Shown here piece by piece: positions 43,801-54,435 of a stretch of 64,000 nucleotides of DNA. Positions within the stretch are counted from its first letter, which is position 1; every line of letters begins with the position of its first letter. This DNA comes from Obelidium mucronatum (Eukaryota; Chytridiomycota; Chytridiomycetes; Chytridiales; Chytriomycetaceae): positions 186,001-250,000 of the forward strand of contig JAIVFH010000046.1 of the NCBI GenBank assembly GCA_025765595.1, read 5' to 3'. The notes beneath the pieces are model-generated. The model ran no database searches. It worked only from the letters and a program-made list of their open reading frames with translations, and was not told the DNA's origin. The translations under genes and the position numbers were made by a program.

Positions 43801-46800
43801 AAAGGCGGCTTCAGATTATTCCGCCTGATCTAGCAAAAATTGTTCTTTTACCTTGCTTTTTCGTTTTGATTAACACAGGCGTGTAGAACTTCCAAAAGAG
43901 GTCGGAACTGCGCTTCGCCAGATTGAGTAAAACGGAGGATGCATCCGAATGAAGAATAGAAAACTTGGAACTCAACAAAGGCTGTGGACAAATCGATGTA
44001 ATTAACAAACCGAGTTAATACCCAAATAATTACCCACCCAAACAATATCTCAAGGCGGCCTCTTCATTGGTTTTCGACACCAACTTTGCAAGCATCAAAT
44101 TGTCCATCTTCTTTATAAGCATACTCTTTTCACGATGCGCTTCCAATGTGTCATCAATCTTTTCACAATCCAAAGCAATTTCGAAAATCTACAAAAACGA
44201 AAATGATAAGAATGAAAAAAGGAAACCTTTCAATCTATCGATCTAATAACCTGAACATCTTGCGGCCCATCAACAAACTTGGACAACCCGACAATCACTC
44301 TCAGCGTGTTCAATCTGACAAGCGGGTCGACAGATCCAACATTCTCAGCAAGTAATTTTTCAAGAGTTTCATACTCTGCTTTGCTCAAGTGAACTAACTG
44401 AGAATCGAGATCAGTGTTGTAAATTGCTTCGAGAAAGTCCGCCACAAGGCCCAACACTGTTTCATTTTCTTTGAAAGCCAACAAATATTCGCCATGAACA
44501 ACGTCCTTAAACAGCCCCGCAAGTTTGAGACTTTCTTTCGCTCTGGAGCAACGGCTAATCAACGAAGCCAAGGCCCGTGATGCGATCGTTGCAATACAAG
44601 CACAGTCGAGAAATTGATCCATATTCTCCTTCTGCCTTTCCAGAAACCGATGTGGCAGATTTGACAACTGTAAGAAAAAGCCCTTGAACTCGCGCAAAAT
44701 AATCTCCAAATGGAAGAGAGATTAATTGAGTGCTTGTGATTGCAACACAGATTGATGCAAGCTTCGATGGACGCGACAGGTCCTGGTTTATGACACAAGA
44801 TTAAAATTCGTCACAAAAGAAGGGTACAATAAAGAGCGCTCACCTCAGATATTAAACTGTCAATCTCCTTCTCCCAGTCAAGACCCTTCAAATTGAACAA
44901 TTTATCCAATCCACCAGAATAATCCTTGACCATTTGCTTTGGTAATTTTAGACATCCTTCTCCTGTTTTCAAGTCATGCGAAATAAACTGAAGCTTGGTT
45001 TCAAAATGCGCGTCCATCATATCTGACAGATAGAGAATCGACATATTACTATGCGATTTCCAAGCCGTTGGGAGAAAGTTAATCAAGTAAGGCATGACAA
45101 TCATAGCTAAATGATCTGATCGCAGGCGTTGGAGCATTTCGCAGAACGAAAAAGTATAGATTGGGTTCTAAATTGGGATGAATAGAAAAGTGAGACGTTA
45201 TTTTTTCCCAAACGGCATTCCGTTGTGGCAAGCTTACATTGAAGCTGAAGAGAGTGGTGATTGTATTCTTTCCCATCACAAGAATGTCTTCCAAATTGGA
45301 AAACGCTGTCAGAAGCGCAAGACATCTGACTAACGGCATTACAACAGATTCTTGGTCTGTAACAACGTCGCCCACCGTCTGGATTCCGAGAAGGACATCA
45401 TTCGCGGTTTCGAACACCTTCTTACGATCCACAATTCGGCTTCCTTTTCGCAAGAGAACAATTGTTGAAAATAACTCAAGAGTTTTTCGTGTTTTCTCAG
45501 TGTTTTCAGGAGTCGGATCGGCCTGAAGTGTTTTCAAAGCGGATTGAACAGATTCGTTTAGGTATTCCCAAAGCTCTTCAGATGTATCTGGAGTTATATG
45601 ATGGCCCACAGCGGTCAGAGTTTTAATCACGGTGACAAATGCGTTGTCTGATTTCAAAACACAGAAATATTAAAAAAGAGACCATCTCAATCGATTAATA
45701 GGAGCTTTTTTTTACCATTTGGCTCTGGGCAGCTGGTAAGAATCAAATTCACAAGTAGCCTCAAAATAGAAATTGCCCTGGAATGAAGAGTATTTCGGAC
45801 TTGCTATTTGAATAAAAATATGCAGAAAAGAAGAGTAAGACTCAAAAGACAAGATTCAATCAAAACATGTGATTCTCCTATACCTTTACAGTTTCAAACA
45901 TCAAAATGGCAACACCCTCCGAGTATGCCCACGATTGATTCTTGTGTAGCGATTTGATGATATGCTTGAATAAAATACTCAATTTCTCGGCAGTTACTTT
46001 GCGAATAATGAACCCAAAAGCTTCGGCTCCAAATTGCCGAATGTATGGTCGATGGTCTTGCATCACAATTTGAAAGATTTGGAATGTGGGTAGAATATCT
46101 TCGCTGATTTCACGAGACAAGTATTTGAATAGGTATGCGACAGAGTTAAAAATAGCCTTTTTATGGAGAAGAAAGGAGAGGTTAGTTGAGGTTTGTTGGG
46201 TAAGAGGATCAAACCTCCAGAAGTTTTGCATCATTCTTATGAATGAGGGTCAAAATAGATTTGAAGACACTTGGAAAATACGGAAAGAACTCTTCTTGCA
46301 GATCGCGTGCAAGCAGAGTGACCAAACTACAAAAATGGAACTGACGTCAGTCGATTTCCCGAGAAGGCCAGAAGCACGCGCTCACTTCAGCAATGGCTCC
46401 GCAGCTCCTCCGTTTGGAATCTCGATATATTTGATGATCAGAGCGACAATGTCCTTCTGGTGGTACAGAATCTGCTCCAGTGATTGAGCTTTGTTGTAGA
46501 CTTCCCTCCGGAATGCTGAAAACTCCTTAGTCATATTCAAGTCCGCCCAGTGGGCGATTCCATCGACAAAGAAGCATTCGACTGCCTTTTGAATGATAAC
46601 GTTCAATGTGTTGAGTTCTTGTTGGGAAACAATGGGCAACAACGATGGCAAAACTAGCCAACGGCCGAAAAACACGTACATCGCTGTTTGACGCATGAAT
46701 ACCGACATTGTTTGATATGACTTTGTGGATCGGATCGATCTTGATTGTCTTTAGCCTGTCAGTGAAGGTTTGGAACTATTGTTTGTTTGACAGGAAATCA

Positions 46801-46899
46801 GTTCAAACCCAAACGCATAATCATATTGAATCACTCTCTCTAGCAAGTTCGCACCTTGTATCGATTGGCTCCGCCGCCTTTGTTGAGTTCTGTACTCAT
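37860..46899 (-). CDS. UTP20: UTP20, giant HEAT-repeat component of the SSU processome
   Basis: A nucleolar protein of about 2,500 residues needed for 18S rRNA maturation. The largest exon (38361-43115) encodes 1,584 residues without a break and includes MQIHRRIRSMKRLADICS, KELQSALLRGYQLHVLGF, RSKSYDSFELVAKVV and HEAT-type helices throughout. Exon 1 starts at 46899 (MSTELNKGGGANRYK) and exon 2 reads FQTFTDRLKTIKIDPIHKV. Then come QSLEQILYHQKDIVALI, ISEDILPTFQIFQIVMQDH and others through about ten introns to the Lys/Arg-rich C-terminus (VDPEAAAKRRVQKN ... KKRKIEEMSKK). Near 46700 the frame changes between exon 2 sequence and NTLNVIIQKAVECF; an unresolved intron or an indel is responsible. An acidic insert (EDATVVN region) lies near the C-terminus. 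Confidence 0.94.
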
Positions 46900-46989
46900 C
46901 TTTTTGCCATTCGAAAAAAAAAAATCAAGAAAAAAAAGAAAGAGAGAAAGTATCTGAGAAAGTATAAAAGAATAACAAGTCCTTTCATT

Positions 46990-47408
46990 TCCCACATAGA
47001 ATACTTGAGCTTGTGTTGACTTAGCAATTTTTGGCTCAAAGCGAGGTTGTTTCAACAATATCCCGGCCGCCCGTCTTGGTTTTGGCCGGTTGTCACAGTC
47101 TTCCGTTGCAGGTTCAGTTTTTGGCAAAAACTTTTAAATTCCTTTTGGAAAGCTCTTCAATCCTGGTTTTTGCTGCTCTCGACAAAAGTGATGAAGTGGT
47201 GAGCCGTCTTGTTGGAGTGTTAGGCATCAGCATGTTTTAACGCAAGCTTATGAGCGACCAATAGGGCAATTTCCGAATTATGGCTGTATTCAAGAATAAC
47301 ACCATTTGATTCCAGTGATCGCATTGATGTTGATTCAAGTGGAAATGAACGCTACTACTCACAAAACAGTTGAGTAAAATCAACAGGCTTGGCGCTGACG
47401 TCCATCAT
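46990..47408 (-). CDS. Small unrecognised protein upstream of UTP20
   Basis: A start at 47408 (MMDVSAKPVDFTQLF) is followed by a probable intron, then SHNSEIALLVAHKLALKHAD, NTPTRRLTTSSLLSRAAKTR, IEELSKRNLKVL, PKTEPATEDCDNRPKPRRA, AGILLKQPRF and AQVFYVGN. Two single-base excesses (near 47210 and in the T5 at about 47130) interrupt it. The total is about 125 residues, basic in the second half. The end is unclear because the frame stays open toward the UTP20 start. No family recognised. Confidence 0.4.
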
Positions 47409-47495
47409 TTATTTACCGTCCATGCAAGACAATTAAACAACCGTAACTTAATAACTTTGACCGCGCCAAATATGAAAGTTGGTTGCGAACTTGTT

Positions 47496-48923
47496 CTACC
47501 TACCAATTGCAGATGGATCCACCCTACCACTATGGATCAAAATATCAACCATTTCCTCATCTCCCCCATAGAATGCTTCTTTCAAGGGCGTGTTTCCAGA
47601 CCCAGCCACTTCCAAACGACCATCTTCCACAATCAAGCGAACAACATTGACCCGCCTGTTACGCACCGCAGCAAGAATAGGACGGCAATCCATTCCAGAA
47701 AGATCAACCCTATCATCATTCAAGAAAAGCCTCACGATTTCCGTATATCCACTGGAACAAGCAGCCTCAAAAACACTGTCAAACACCTCGAAAGAAGGAT
47801 CAAATCGAGCATCCGACAAAATCAACGCTACAACTTGCGCGTTTCCAGATGAAACTGCTGAAGCGAATATTTCGCAAATCTCATTTGAGTCTGAAATGTC
47901 CAGCCGTGGGTGTGCGAGAAGAAGGCCCACGATTTCGAGATACCCTCTTCGAGATGCCAGTCGAAGAGCCAGATTTCTTTCGTGTGATGGATTGATGCTG
48001 GGTCGCTCTAGCTGCAGCAAGTATTCCAGCATCTCAAACTGGTTTCCTTCAACGGCATAATAAACGCAACTATTTCGTTGCATCACATTCATCGGGCCAA
48101 GGCCCGGATGCGGCATACATATCTTCATTATATCTAACTGGTTATGTGAAGCGGCAATGAGGAGAATTGTACAATGGATAATGCCTGAATTTAGTCGCGG
48201 ATGATGGAGCAAGTCAGAAAATAGAGCAACGTGACCATTTTTTGCAGCAAAAGACAGTAAGTCGCATGAGCCGTCGATTTCCCAGTCAAAGTAGTTGCCA
48301 AAACTCGAGAGCAGGCAATTCATGATGGCAACGTCATTCTGCTTTATAGCAATCTTCAAACAAGATTTAACTGTTTCGCCATTCATACAGCGGTTCGTTT
48401 CCCACTTGGATTCAGCAAGAAACCACTCCAAAGTACTCGAATGTCCCAACAAACAAACCCAGACGAGTGTTTGTGGGACGGCCTCAGGCTTTTCGACAGC
48501 TGCCATGACCATCACCTTGGCGACTGCGAGAGATAGCGCATGAGATATCCGAGATATCTTCCACATCAAATTGCTCAATGCATAGAGATCGGCGGAATTG
48601 AGAAAGCTGCAGATAGCACTGATCCGATAAGCAAGTGGCCAACTTGCAACCAGCATTGTCCCTTCGAGCTTAGGTGCTCGATCATTGCAAAGTATCAGCA
48701 TCAATTGATGATCAAAAGGGTATGAAGATGGCAGTTGGAAGCGAAACTGCTTGAACTGCATCTGATGGGCAAGATGTATTTGAGCAAAGTTGAGTTCATA
48801 GAGAAGGAATGGACTGAATAGACTCTTGCAGAGCGTCGATATTTGTCTCAGTGAGTCCAGAGGTAGTTGGAGAGCAATCAATCGTTGCAGCTCTGGTGGA
48901 AGGAGGTAAATTGGGCCCGACAT
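47496..48923 (-). CDS. F-box-like/ankyrin protein, tandem copy A
   Basis: 475 residues in one exon. The start MSGPIYLLPPELQRLIALQL at 48923 is the first real ATG and aligns with copy B. An F-box-like segment (LLPPELQRLIALQLPLDSLR) precedes a long middle region and degenerate ankyrin repeats (for example LALRLASRRGYLEIVGLLLA, HPRLDISDSNEICEIFAS, LKEAFYGGDEEMVDILIHSG). It ends GRVDPSAIGR. The ankyrins differ clearly from those of the genes at 2835 and 20303, so this is a separate subfamily. Copy B lies about 150 bp upstream in the same direction. Confidence 0.82.
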   Translation of the reverse strand: MSGPIYLLPPELQRLIALQLPLDSLRQISTLCKSLFSPFLLYELNFAQIHLAHQMQFKQFRFQLPSSYPFDHQLMLILCNDRAPKLEGTMLVASWPLAYRISAICSFLNSADLYALSNLMWKISRISHALSLAVAKVMVMAAVEKPEAVPQTLVWVCLLGHSSTLEWFLAESKWETNRCMNGETVKSCLKIAIKQNDVAIMNCLLSSFGNYFDWEIDGSCDLLSFAAKNGHVALFSDLLHHPRLNSGIIHCTILLIAASHNQLDIMKICMPHPGLGPMNVMQRNSCVYYAVEGNQFEMLEYLLQLERPSINPSHERNLALRLASRRGYLEIVGLLLAHPRLDISDSNEICEIFASAVSSGNAQVVALILSDARFDPSFEVFDSVFEAACSSGYTEIVRLFLNDDRVDLSGMDCRPILAAVRNRRVNVVRLIVEDGRLEVAGSGNTPLKEAFYGGDEEMVDILIHSGRVDPSAIGR

Positions 48924-49080
48924 GAGTTTCGTGGAAGGTGATGCGCAAATAAAAAGCACAAATACAACGCTTTGTTCAACGAATCCCTCACTTTCTCAAA
49001 GTTTACACCGTCAATGAATAAGCCCCAAGGTATTTGGAAAAAAGAGTTAAAAATAAAGAGAGCATATTATTTTGGTACAG

Positions 49081-50550
49081 CTATTGCCCAATAACAGAAG
49101 GATTCACCCGCCCACTGTTAATCAAAATACGAACCATCTCCTTCTGGCCCCCATAGAATGCTTCCTTCAATGGCAAGTTTTCTTTTCCACCCACTTCCAA
49201 CCGACCATCTTCCACCAGCAAATGAACCAGAGCCGCATTCCCGGAACGTATTGCAGCAAGAATCGGACGGAACCTGAATTCATCAAAACTGATCCGAGCA
49301 TCATTCAAGAAAAGCCTCACAATATCTACACATCCACGAGAACATGCGTCCACAAATACGTTATAAAAATCAAGGAAGGTTGTCGGATCACATCGTGGGT
49401 CCGACAAAATCAGTTCCACGATTTTCGGGTTTTCCGCTTGAACGGCATACCCGATTGCTTCCACAATAACATCAGATGTCAACACAGCAAGTTTCGGGTG
49501 TGCCAGAAGAAGGACAACTATTTCGAGAGATCCTCTTTTGCAGGCGGTACGAAGAGCCATGTTTCCATCATATGATGGACTCACGCCTGGCTGCTGCCGG
49601 CGTAGCAAGTAGTCCAAAATCTCCGCGTTTTTTAATTCAACGGCATATTGGATGCAACTTGATATGTTAAAACCCGTTCCCAGGCGTGGATCTTGCAGGC
49701 ATAGCTTCACTATTTCCAAGTCGTTGTTTGCAATAGCGCCGTGAATCACCGAAACATTGATAATGTATGAATTTACTCGTGGATGATGGAGCAATTCAGA
49801 AAGCAATTCAGCGTGGCCATTCTTTGCCGCAAAAGAAAGCAAGTCACATGAACCGTTGATTTCCCATTCAAAGTGGTCTCTAAAAGTGGAGAGCAGTCGG
49901 TTCACAATACCAATGACATTCTGATCCAGCGCCGCAATCCTCAAACAAGAAACTACCGTTTCTCCATTCACAAAGGGATTCGTTTCCCACTTGGATTCAG
50001 CAAGTAACCAGTCAAGAGTACTCAAATGTCCCAACAAACACACCCAGGTGAGTGTCTTTGGGACAACCTCAGGCTTGTCGCCGCTTTCCATCATCATTGC
50101 CATCATTTCTTTGGAGACGGCAAGAGATAACGCGTGCGATATCTGGGCTTGCTCCCAATACAAGTTGCCCAATGCATTGAGTTCGTTGGAATCAAGAAAG
50201 CTGCAGATGGCGCCGATTCTGTAGACAAATGGCCAAAGAAGCAACGTTCTTTTCAAGTCAGCTGTTTGGTACAGCATGAAAGGTTTGAACTGCATCTGGT
50301 AAGCAAGATGCAATCGGGCAAACTTGAGTTCGTAGAGAAGGAATGGGCTGAACAAGGTCTTGCAGAGCGTAGATACTCCTTTCAGTGATTCAAGCGGAAG
50401 GTAGAGGGCAATTGCGCGTTGCAGCTCAGGTGGAAGCAGGTAAACAATCGGGACACCAGTGGACATGTGGAATTCTGGGTGGAATTTTTTCAAATCTAAA
50501 GAACTCATGTCAATTCTCACTTCCTTTGACATGAGTGATGTTTTGCACAT
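49081..50550 (-). CDS. F-box-like/ankyrin protein, tandem copy B
   Basis: Up to 489 residues. The first ATG is at 50550, but comparison with copy A favours the in-frame ATG at 50466 (MSTGVPIVYLLPPELQRAIA). The same layout and many identical stretches occur, such as LSTLCKTLFSPFLLYEL-like and CDLLSFAAKNGHAELLSELL blocks, and the same ending (SGRVNPSVIGQ). Copies A and B are a clear tandem duplication that has diverged substantially in the ankyrin part. Both frames are intact. Confidence 0.84.
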   Translation of the reverse strand: MCKTSLMSKEVRIDMSSLDLKKFHPEFHMSTGVPIVYLLPPELQRAIALYLPLESLKGVSTLCKTLFSPFLLYELKFARLHLAYQMQFKPFMLYQTADLKRTLLLWPFVYRIGAICSFLDSNELNALGNLYWEQAQISHALSLAVSKEMMAMMMESGDKPEVVPKTLTWVCLLGHLSTLDWLLAESKWETNPFVNGETVVSCLRIAALDQNVIGIVNRLLSTFRDHFEWEINGSCDLLSFAAKNGHAELLSELLHHPRVNSYIINVSVIHGAIANNDLEIVKLCLQDPRLGTGFNISSCIQYAVELKNAEILDYLLRRQQPGVSPSYDGNMALRTACKRGSLEIVVLLLAHPKLAVLTSDVIVEAIGYAVQAENPKIVELILSDPRCDPTTFLDFYNVFVDACSRGCVDIVRLFLNDARISFDEFRFRPILAAIRSGNAALVHLLVEDGRLEVGGKENLPLKEAFYGGQKEMVRILINSGRVNPSVIGQ

Positions 50551-50859
50551 GTTAATTTACGGCAAGCTAATGTGGCCCTTTGTATGTCAAGAGACAATTG
50601 ATTGCCTTTTTTTCCTGACAGGGACTTCGCTTTTACCGCTGCTTAAGTCGTTTTACATGGTCCAATTGAGAACTGTAGATGTTGTGAAGCCCGTGGCCCA
50701 TTTGTCCATTGATGCGGTGCATCATTTGTGATTGGAAGAAACTTGATGAAGGGGAATTGATTACAAATCAATATAAAGAATATTACAATCTTGTCTTGGT
50801 ATAAAAGACAAAAAGGGAAAGATGTATCTGGTGCTTGGTTTTCAATGTAAAATGACAAC

Positions 50860-51180
50860 GGTATCATGGCCTCGACTTGCGTTATCATTTGCCATTGGAT
50901 CCACTTTTCCCAATTCAAGCAGCATCGATCCTGCCACCGCGAGGAGTACTTTAGGTCTATTTCTTTCTCAGTTTCGAGAAACAGGTGGATAATATCGACA
51001 TGGCCCTTCACTGTTGCGATTTTGGCGATGGATCACTGATGGGCCCACTTTGTGAAATTTATATCGCCCGCAGCTAAAGGGCCCCTTGCTTCTGTTTCAA
51101 GAAGAACTTGCACAACACCTTTGTAGCCGTACACTGCTGTCAGTTCAATTAATCTTCAGGTCTCCATCGATGAATGTTCA
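50860..51180 (-). pseudogene. Remnant of an ankyrin gene
   Basis: Three ankyrin-like pieces on the minus strand lie in different frames with stops between them: YGYKGVVQVLLETEARGP, TVKGHVDIIHLFLETEKE, and MLLELGKVDPMAND. The last is of the AIRxASxNGH subfamily type rather than that of its neighbours at 47496-50550. It has no start or F-box part. Confidence 0.65.
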
Positions 51181-51274
51181 TGCCAAGTACAAATAAACTG
51201 AATATTCCAGTTGTGTCATGAATCTACTATATATTTACACTATACCAAATTTAAAGAAATAAAAAAACGAGGGG

Positions 51275-52190
51275 CTACAACCATTGATTCTGAAGTTTCC
51301 ACCTCCGATACGCTTCTCTGACATGTTCAGGACTTAGGGCGCCTTCATGACCCCATTCCTCCATGACATCGCGACCAATCTCGACGATATCGCCAATAAA
51401 CAGTTTTCCGGTACCCGCGAAAGCAATCAAGATGTTTGCAGGGACAGTAGTAGTGCCCAGAATGGTAGTGATGATCTGTGTGTGTGTGTGAGTGAAATTG
51501 TACAAAACATCGAAGAAAGAGAAAGCACACCTTCTTGACGGAGTTCTTTGGCAGCCTCGAGCGGCGGAACACCTCGAAGCGGTGCAGCTGGTCCGCGTCC
51601 ATTGCGTCGAGCAGCGCCTTCATCTCAGCCTTTTCGGCGTCCGTCTTTTGCTCAATCAGCACGTCCTTCGCCTCCTCGTCGTCGTCCTCGTCGCTGTCGT
51701 CCTCGTCGTCCTTTGTTTCTTTGTCCGCATCGCCGCTCTCGGCGTCGCTGTGCTCCTTCGGCATTTCGACGGCGCTCGACGCGTCGGCGGCGCCCAATTC
51801 GAGCAGCGTCGACTGCGGCAGCAGACTGACCGTGTTCGTATTTGTCATATTTGTCAGCACGTCGCCGTCCGCAAGCCCCTGCAAGTGCGCCGCGCCAAGC
51901 ACTGAACCCCGCCCGCGGCCCCGCCCTCGCCCGGACCCGCGCGGCCCGCGAGACCCGCGTCCGCCGCCACTGCCGCCGCGGTCCGTGTTCATGCGTGGGA
52001 GGCGCGCTCCGCCTTGTTAAATCAAGGTTAAATAAAGTCAATTAAAATAAATTAAATTAAATTAAATTAAAAACAAACCCATGTCTTTCGGTCGCGCCGC
52101 CCGTGCTCCGCGAGATCCCTTTCCTCGTACGGGTCGCCCCGTCGTTGGATCGATCGGGATCGGTTCATTCGGGTTGACTGCTTCCTTCAT
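51275..52190 (-). CDS. TAF11: TFIID subunit TAF11
   Basis: The histone fold reads DADQLHRFEVFRRSRLPKNS, VKK (end of exon), then IITTILGTTTVPANILIAFA, GTGKLFIGDIVEIGRDVMEE and SPEHVREAYRRWKLQNQWL, matching TAF11, which pairs with TAF13 in TFIID. The start is at 52190 (MKEAVNPNEPIPIDP). A 70-bp AT-rich intron leads into an RGG/GRG-rich segment and an acidic Asp/Glu/Lys stretch before the fold. The segment 51540-52020 is very GC-rich. All joins are in frame. TAF12 of the same complex lies about 19 kb away. Confidence 0.91.
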
Positions 52191-52244
52191 TTCTTTCTTT
52201 TTTTTTATTTTTTAAATTTTATGTTTATTTTTTTATCAACAAAA
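52191..52244. promoter_or_regulatory. 54-bp gap between divergent starts of TAF11 and RRP15
   Basis: The ATGs are 54 bp apart in T-rich sequence; both promoters must fit here or in the neighbouring coding sequence. Confidence 0.5.
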
Positions 52245-52861
52245 ATGAAGCATCCGTCAAAAAAGAAGCATCAAAAGCTGAAGCGGAAACAACAAGAATA
52301 CGAATCAGATTCAAATAATGAAGAAGAAGAAGAGGATGATAATGTCGCTGCTGTAGTTGATGAGGATCAGGAGGATCAAGAGGATCAAGATGAAGTTGCC
52401 AATGAAGACAGCAATGATGACGACGACAACAACAACAACAACGATGACGATGACAACGATGACGCTCCTTCAAAGAAACAAACGAAACTGGCTTATGCAA
52501 TGACTCGAATCTTGGGTTCTCATGTTTTGGAGCAACAACAAGAACAACTTGAACAACAAACTACCATCGAAAAACCAAAACAAAAGAAACAAAAGATTGA
52601 GGTATACTCTTTTTTTTTTATTAATTTTTAAGGAATTTTTTGACTTACATCATCACCTTCCCTCCAAGAACCCAATCTTGTCAAAACATAAATCCATTGA
52701 AGTCTCTCTCGACGATCAGAAATTGGAAGAGAAGGCGAAACGCATCTTGTCGAGTGAGAAAAAGTTGAAGACGGTTGATGTTGCTAGAGTGAAACGAGAG
52801 GATTTGGTTTTTGTGAATGATTTGGAAAAGAGGTTGAGGAAGGTTGCTACGAGAGGAGGTT

Positions 52862-52892
<31 letters not shown>

Positions 52893-53513
52893 GGTCGCCA
52901 GGCGAGTTCCACCGCCGAAGGCGGATGTCTGTCGCCGTAGGCGAAATCCTATCGCCGTAGGCGAGATCCCACCGCCGTAGGCGGAACTCCACCGCCGAAG
53001 GCGGGACACCACCGCCGTAGGCGGAACCCTACCGCCGAAGGCGGTTATTCTTTCTACCTAATCCAAACGCAATGAATCCCACTTGTCGTCATCTTACCTC
53101 TAACAAAAAAAAAAAAAACAGTGGTCAAACTATTCAATGCAATTCGAGTTGCACAAAAGACTGTTGAATCTGTAAAAGCCGATGGTGTTCAAAAGAATGC
53201 TGATAAAAGTAATGAATGCTTTTCGTTATTCCCCATTCATTCTCCTAATCACAATTTTTATATAGTATCCGCATTAAGTAAAGGAGGATTCATGCAAATG
53301 ATTAAAGAGTCTTCAACATCCGCTGCAACAGCATCAACAACAGCTACAACAACAGCAACATCAACAAAATCTCTGAAATCAGAGACAAAAAGTGCACCCA
53401 AAAAAGCGGCTGGCGGCAGCGTTCCTTGGATTAACGACGATTTCATGATGCAACCACCTGCAAAGTCAAGCGGTGGAAATGCAGATAAATCATGGGATAT
53501 GGATTCCGACTGA
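52245..53513 (+). CDS. RRP15: RRP15-like pre-60S ribosome biogenesis protein
   Basis: A nucleolar factor for 25S/5.8S rRNA processing. Exon 1 (52245-52601) has a Lys-rich start, long Glu/Asp/Asn acidic runs and KLAYAMTRILGSHVL. Exon 2 has NPILSKHKSIEVS, KKLKTVDVARVKRE and LEKRLRKVATRGG. Exon 3 has VVKLFNAIRVAQKTVESVKA (the family hallmark), and exon 4 has ALSKGGFMQMIKESS followed by a Thr/Ala-rich tail ending SWDMDSD. The large intron 2 (about 52861-53121) starts with a T27 run and contains the 20-nt hairpin array. Junctions are in frame. Confidence 0.88.
52894..53044 (+). repeat. 20-nt-period array of GNA-loop mini-hairpins in RRP15 intron
   Basis: Seven 14-nt hairpins start at 52911, 52931, 52951, 52971, 52991, 53011 and 53031, exactly 20 nt apart, with a degenerate eighth at 52894. 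Stems are CCGCC/GGCGG or TCGCC/GGCGA and loops are GAA or GTA. Spacers of 6 nt resemble aatccc. It lies wholly within the intron. Confidence 0.97.
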
Positions 53514-53673
53514 AATAAAAAGAATATATATTTGGGGGGAAATTATAATATCTATACCATACATCCAAAAAGAAGAAAAAGGTGGCGCGTTTTCATTGAT
53601 TTTTCGTTTTACTTGGAATGCAATACAACACATTAAAAATAACCAGTTGAAAAAGTATCTCTCCTCCTCCGCC

Positions 53674-53674
<1 letters not shown>

Positions 53675-53716
<42 letters not shown>
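53675..53716. repeat. Poly-T run of 42
   Basis: An uninterrupted T42 lies directly beside the stop codon of the minus-strand gene at 53719. On that gene's sense strand it reads as A42 immediately after the stop. Confidence 0.9.
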
Positions 53717-53717
<1 letters not shown>

Positions 53718-53718
53718 A

Positions 53719-54070
53719 TCAAGAGCAGTCCGCCATCCAACAGTTTCCATAAAACCCTTTTCCACGAACAACTGTACAAGTCAACCCCCCAAAACACGTA
53801 CAATCATCAGGAATATCCTTGACGCACGAATCACTGCTGCTGCCCGTACTACTACTGCTTCCATCCGCATTCGCGAAATTACTAGGCGGGTTTTTGGGCG
53901 CGTTCGGATCCGCCGGGTTGTCTACACACGTAGGAACCCAGCATGAAGGACCGACATGTTTCAAGCCACAGATTTGCCCCTTGACGCATTTTTCACCGCC
54001 ACAGGTTCCATCGGGGTGGAAGGGGCCTTCGGTGAAGGCGCTTCGACAAAAGTTGACTGCTTCATCCAAC

Positions 54071-54101
<31 letters not shown>

Positions 54102-54435
54102 TTATTGTTTTCAGTTATATTAAACGAAAAAAATAGAAGGGTTCTCTTCTTACATGGGTTACGAATAGTATCACTGAAATCAGTTCCGTCCACCCCGTCA
54201 CCATCGGCGGCGGCGGCAGCTGTATCTGCAAATTTGGATAACCCTCCTTCCAGAGGCTTGCATTTTTGGATCTGGCATGCTGTATACGATTTCTGTTGTT
54301 CAAGGACACAGGAGAAGTGGGGTGGGCATTTGAGGGTGCATGATGTGACGCAGTTTTCTCCTTGGATTGGGAATGCGATTGTTGACGTGAAGAGTACCAT
54401 TGTCGCAAGTCTGAGGAGTAAAGAGGAAGGAATCA
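53719..54435 (-). CDS. Secreted cysteine-rich protein
   Basis: A signal peptide (MIPSSLLLRLATMVLFTSTI then AFPIQG) is followed by about 20 cysteines. Examples are CVTSCTLKCPPHFSCVLEQQ and CQIQKC in the first exon, and GTCGGEKCVKGQICGLKH, SCWVPTC, CTCFGGLTC and GNCWMADC in the second. The intron contains an A/T homopolymer of about 29 bases. A Ser/Pro linker splits the second exon. It is probably extracellular and disulphide-rich; similar proteins are common in fungal secretomes as wall-associated or effector-like proteins, but no activity can be assigned. Confidence 0.68.

Noticed and set aside
52894..53044. Regular 20-nt repeats resembling a small CRISPR array
   Set aside because: Repeats are palindromic units of 14 nt with 6-nt spacers, inside an intron of a eukaryotic gene, with no cas genes; spacing is far too short for CRISPR.
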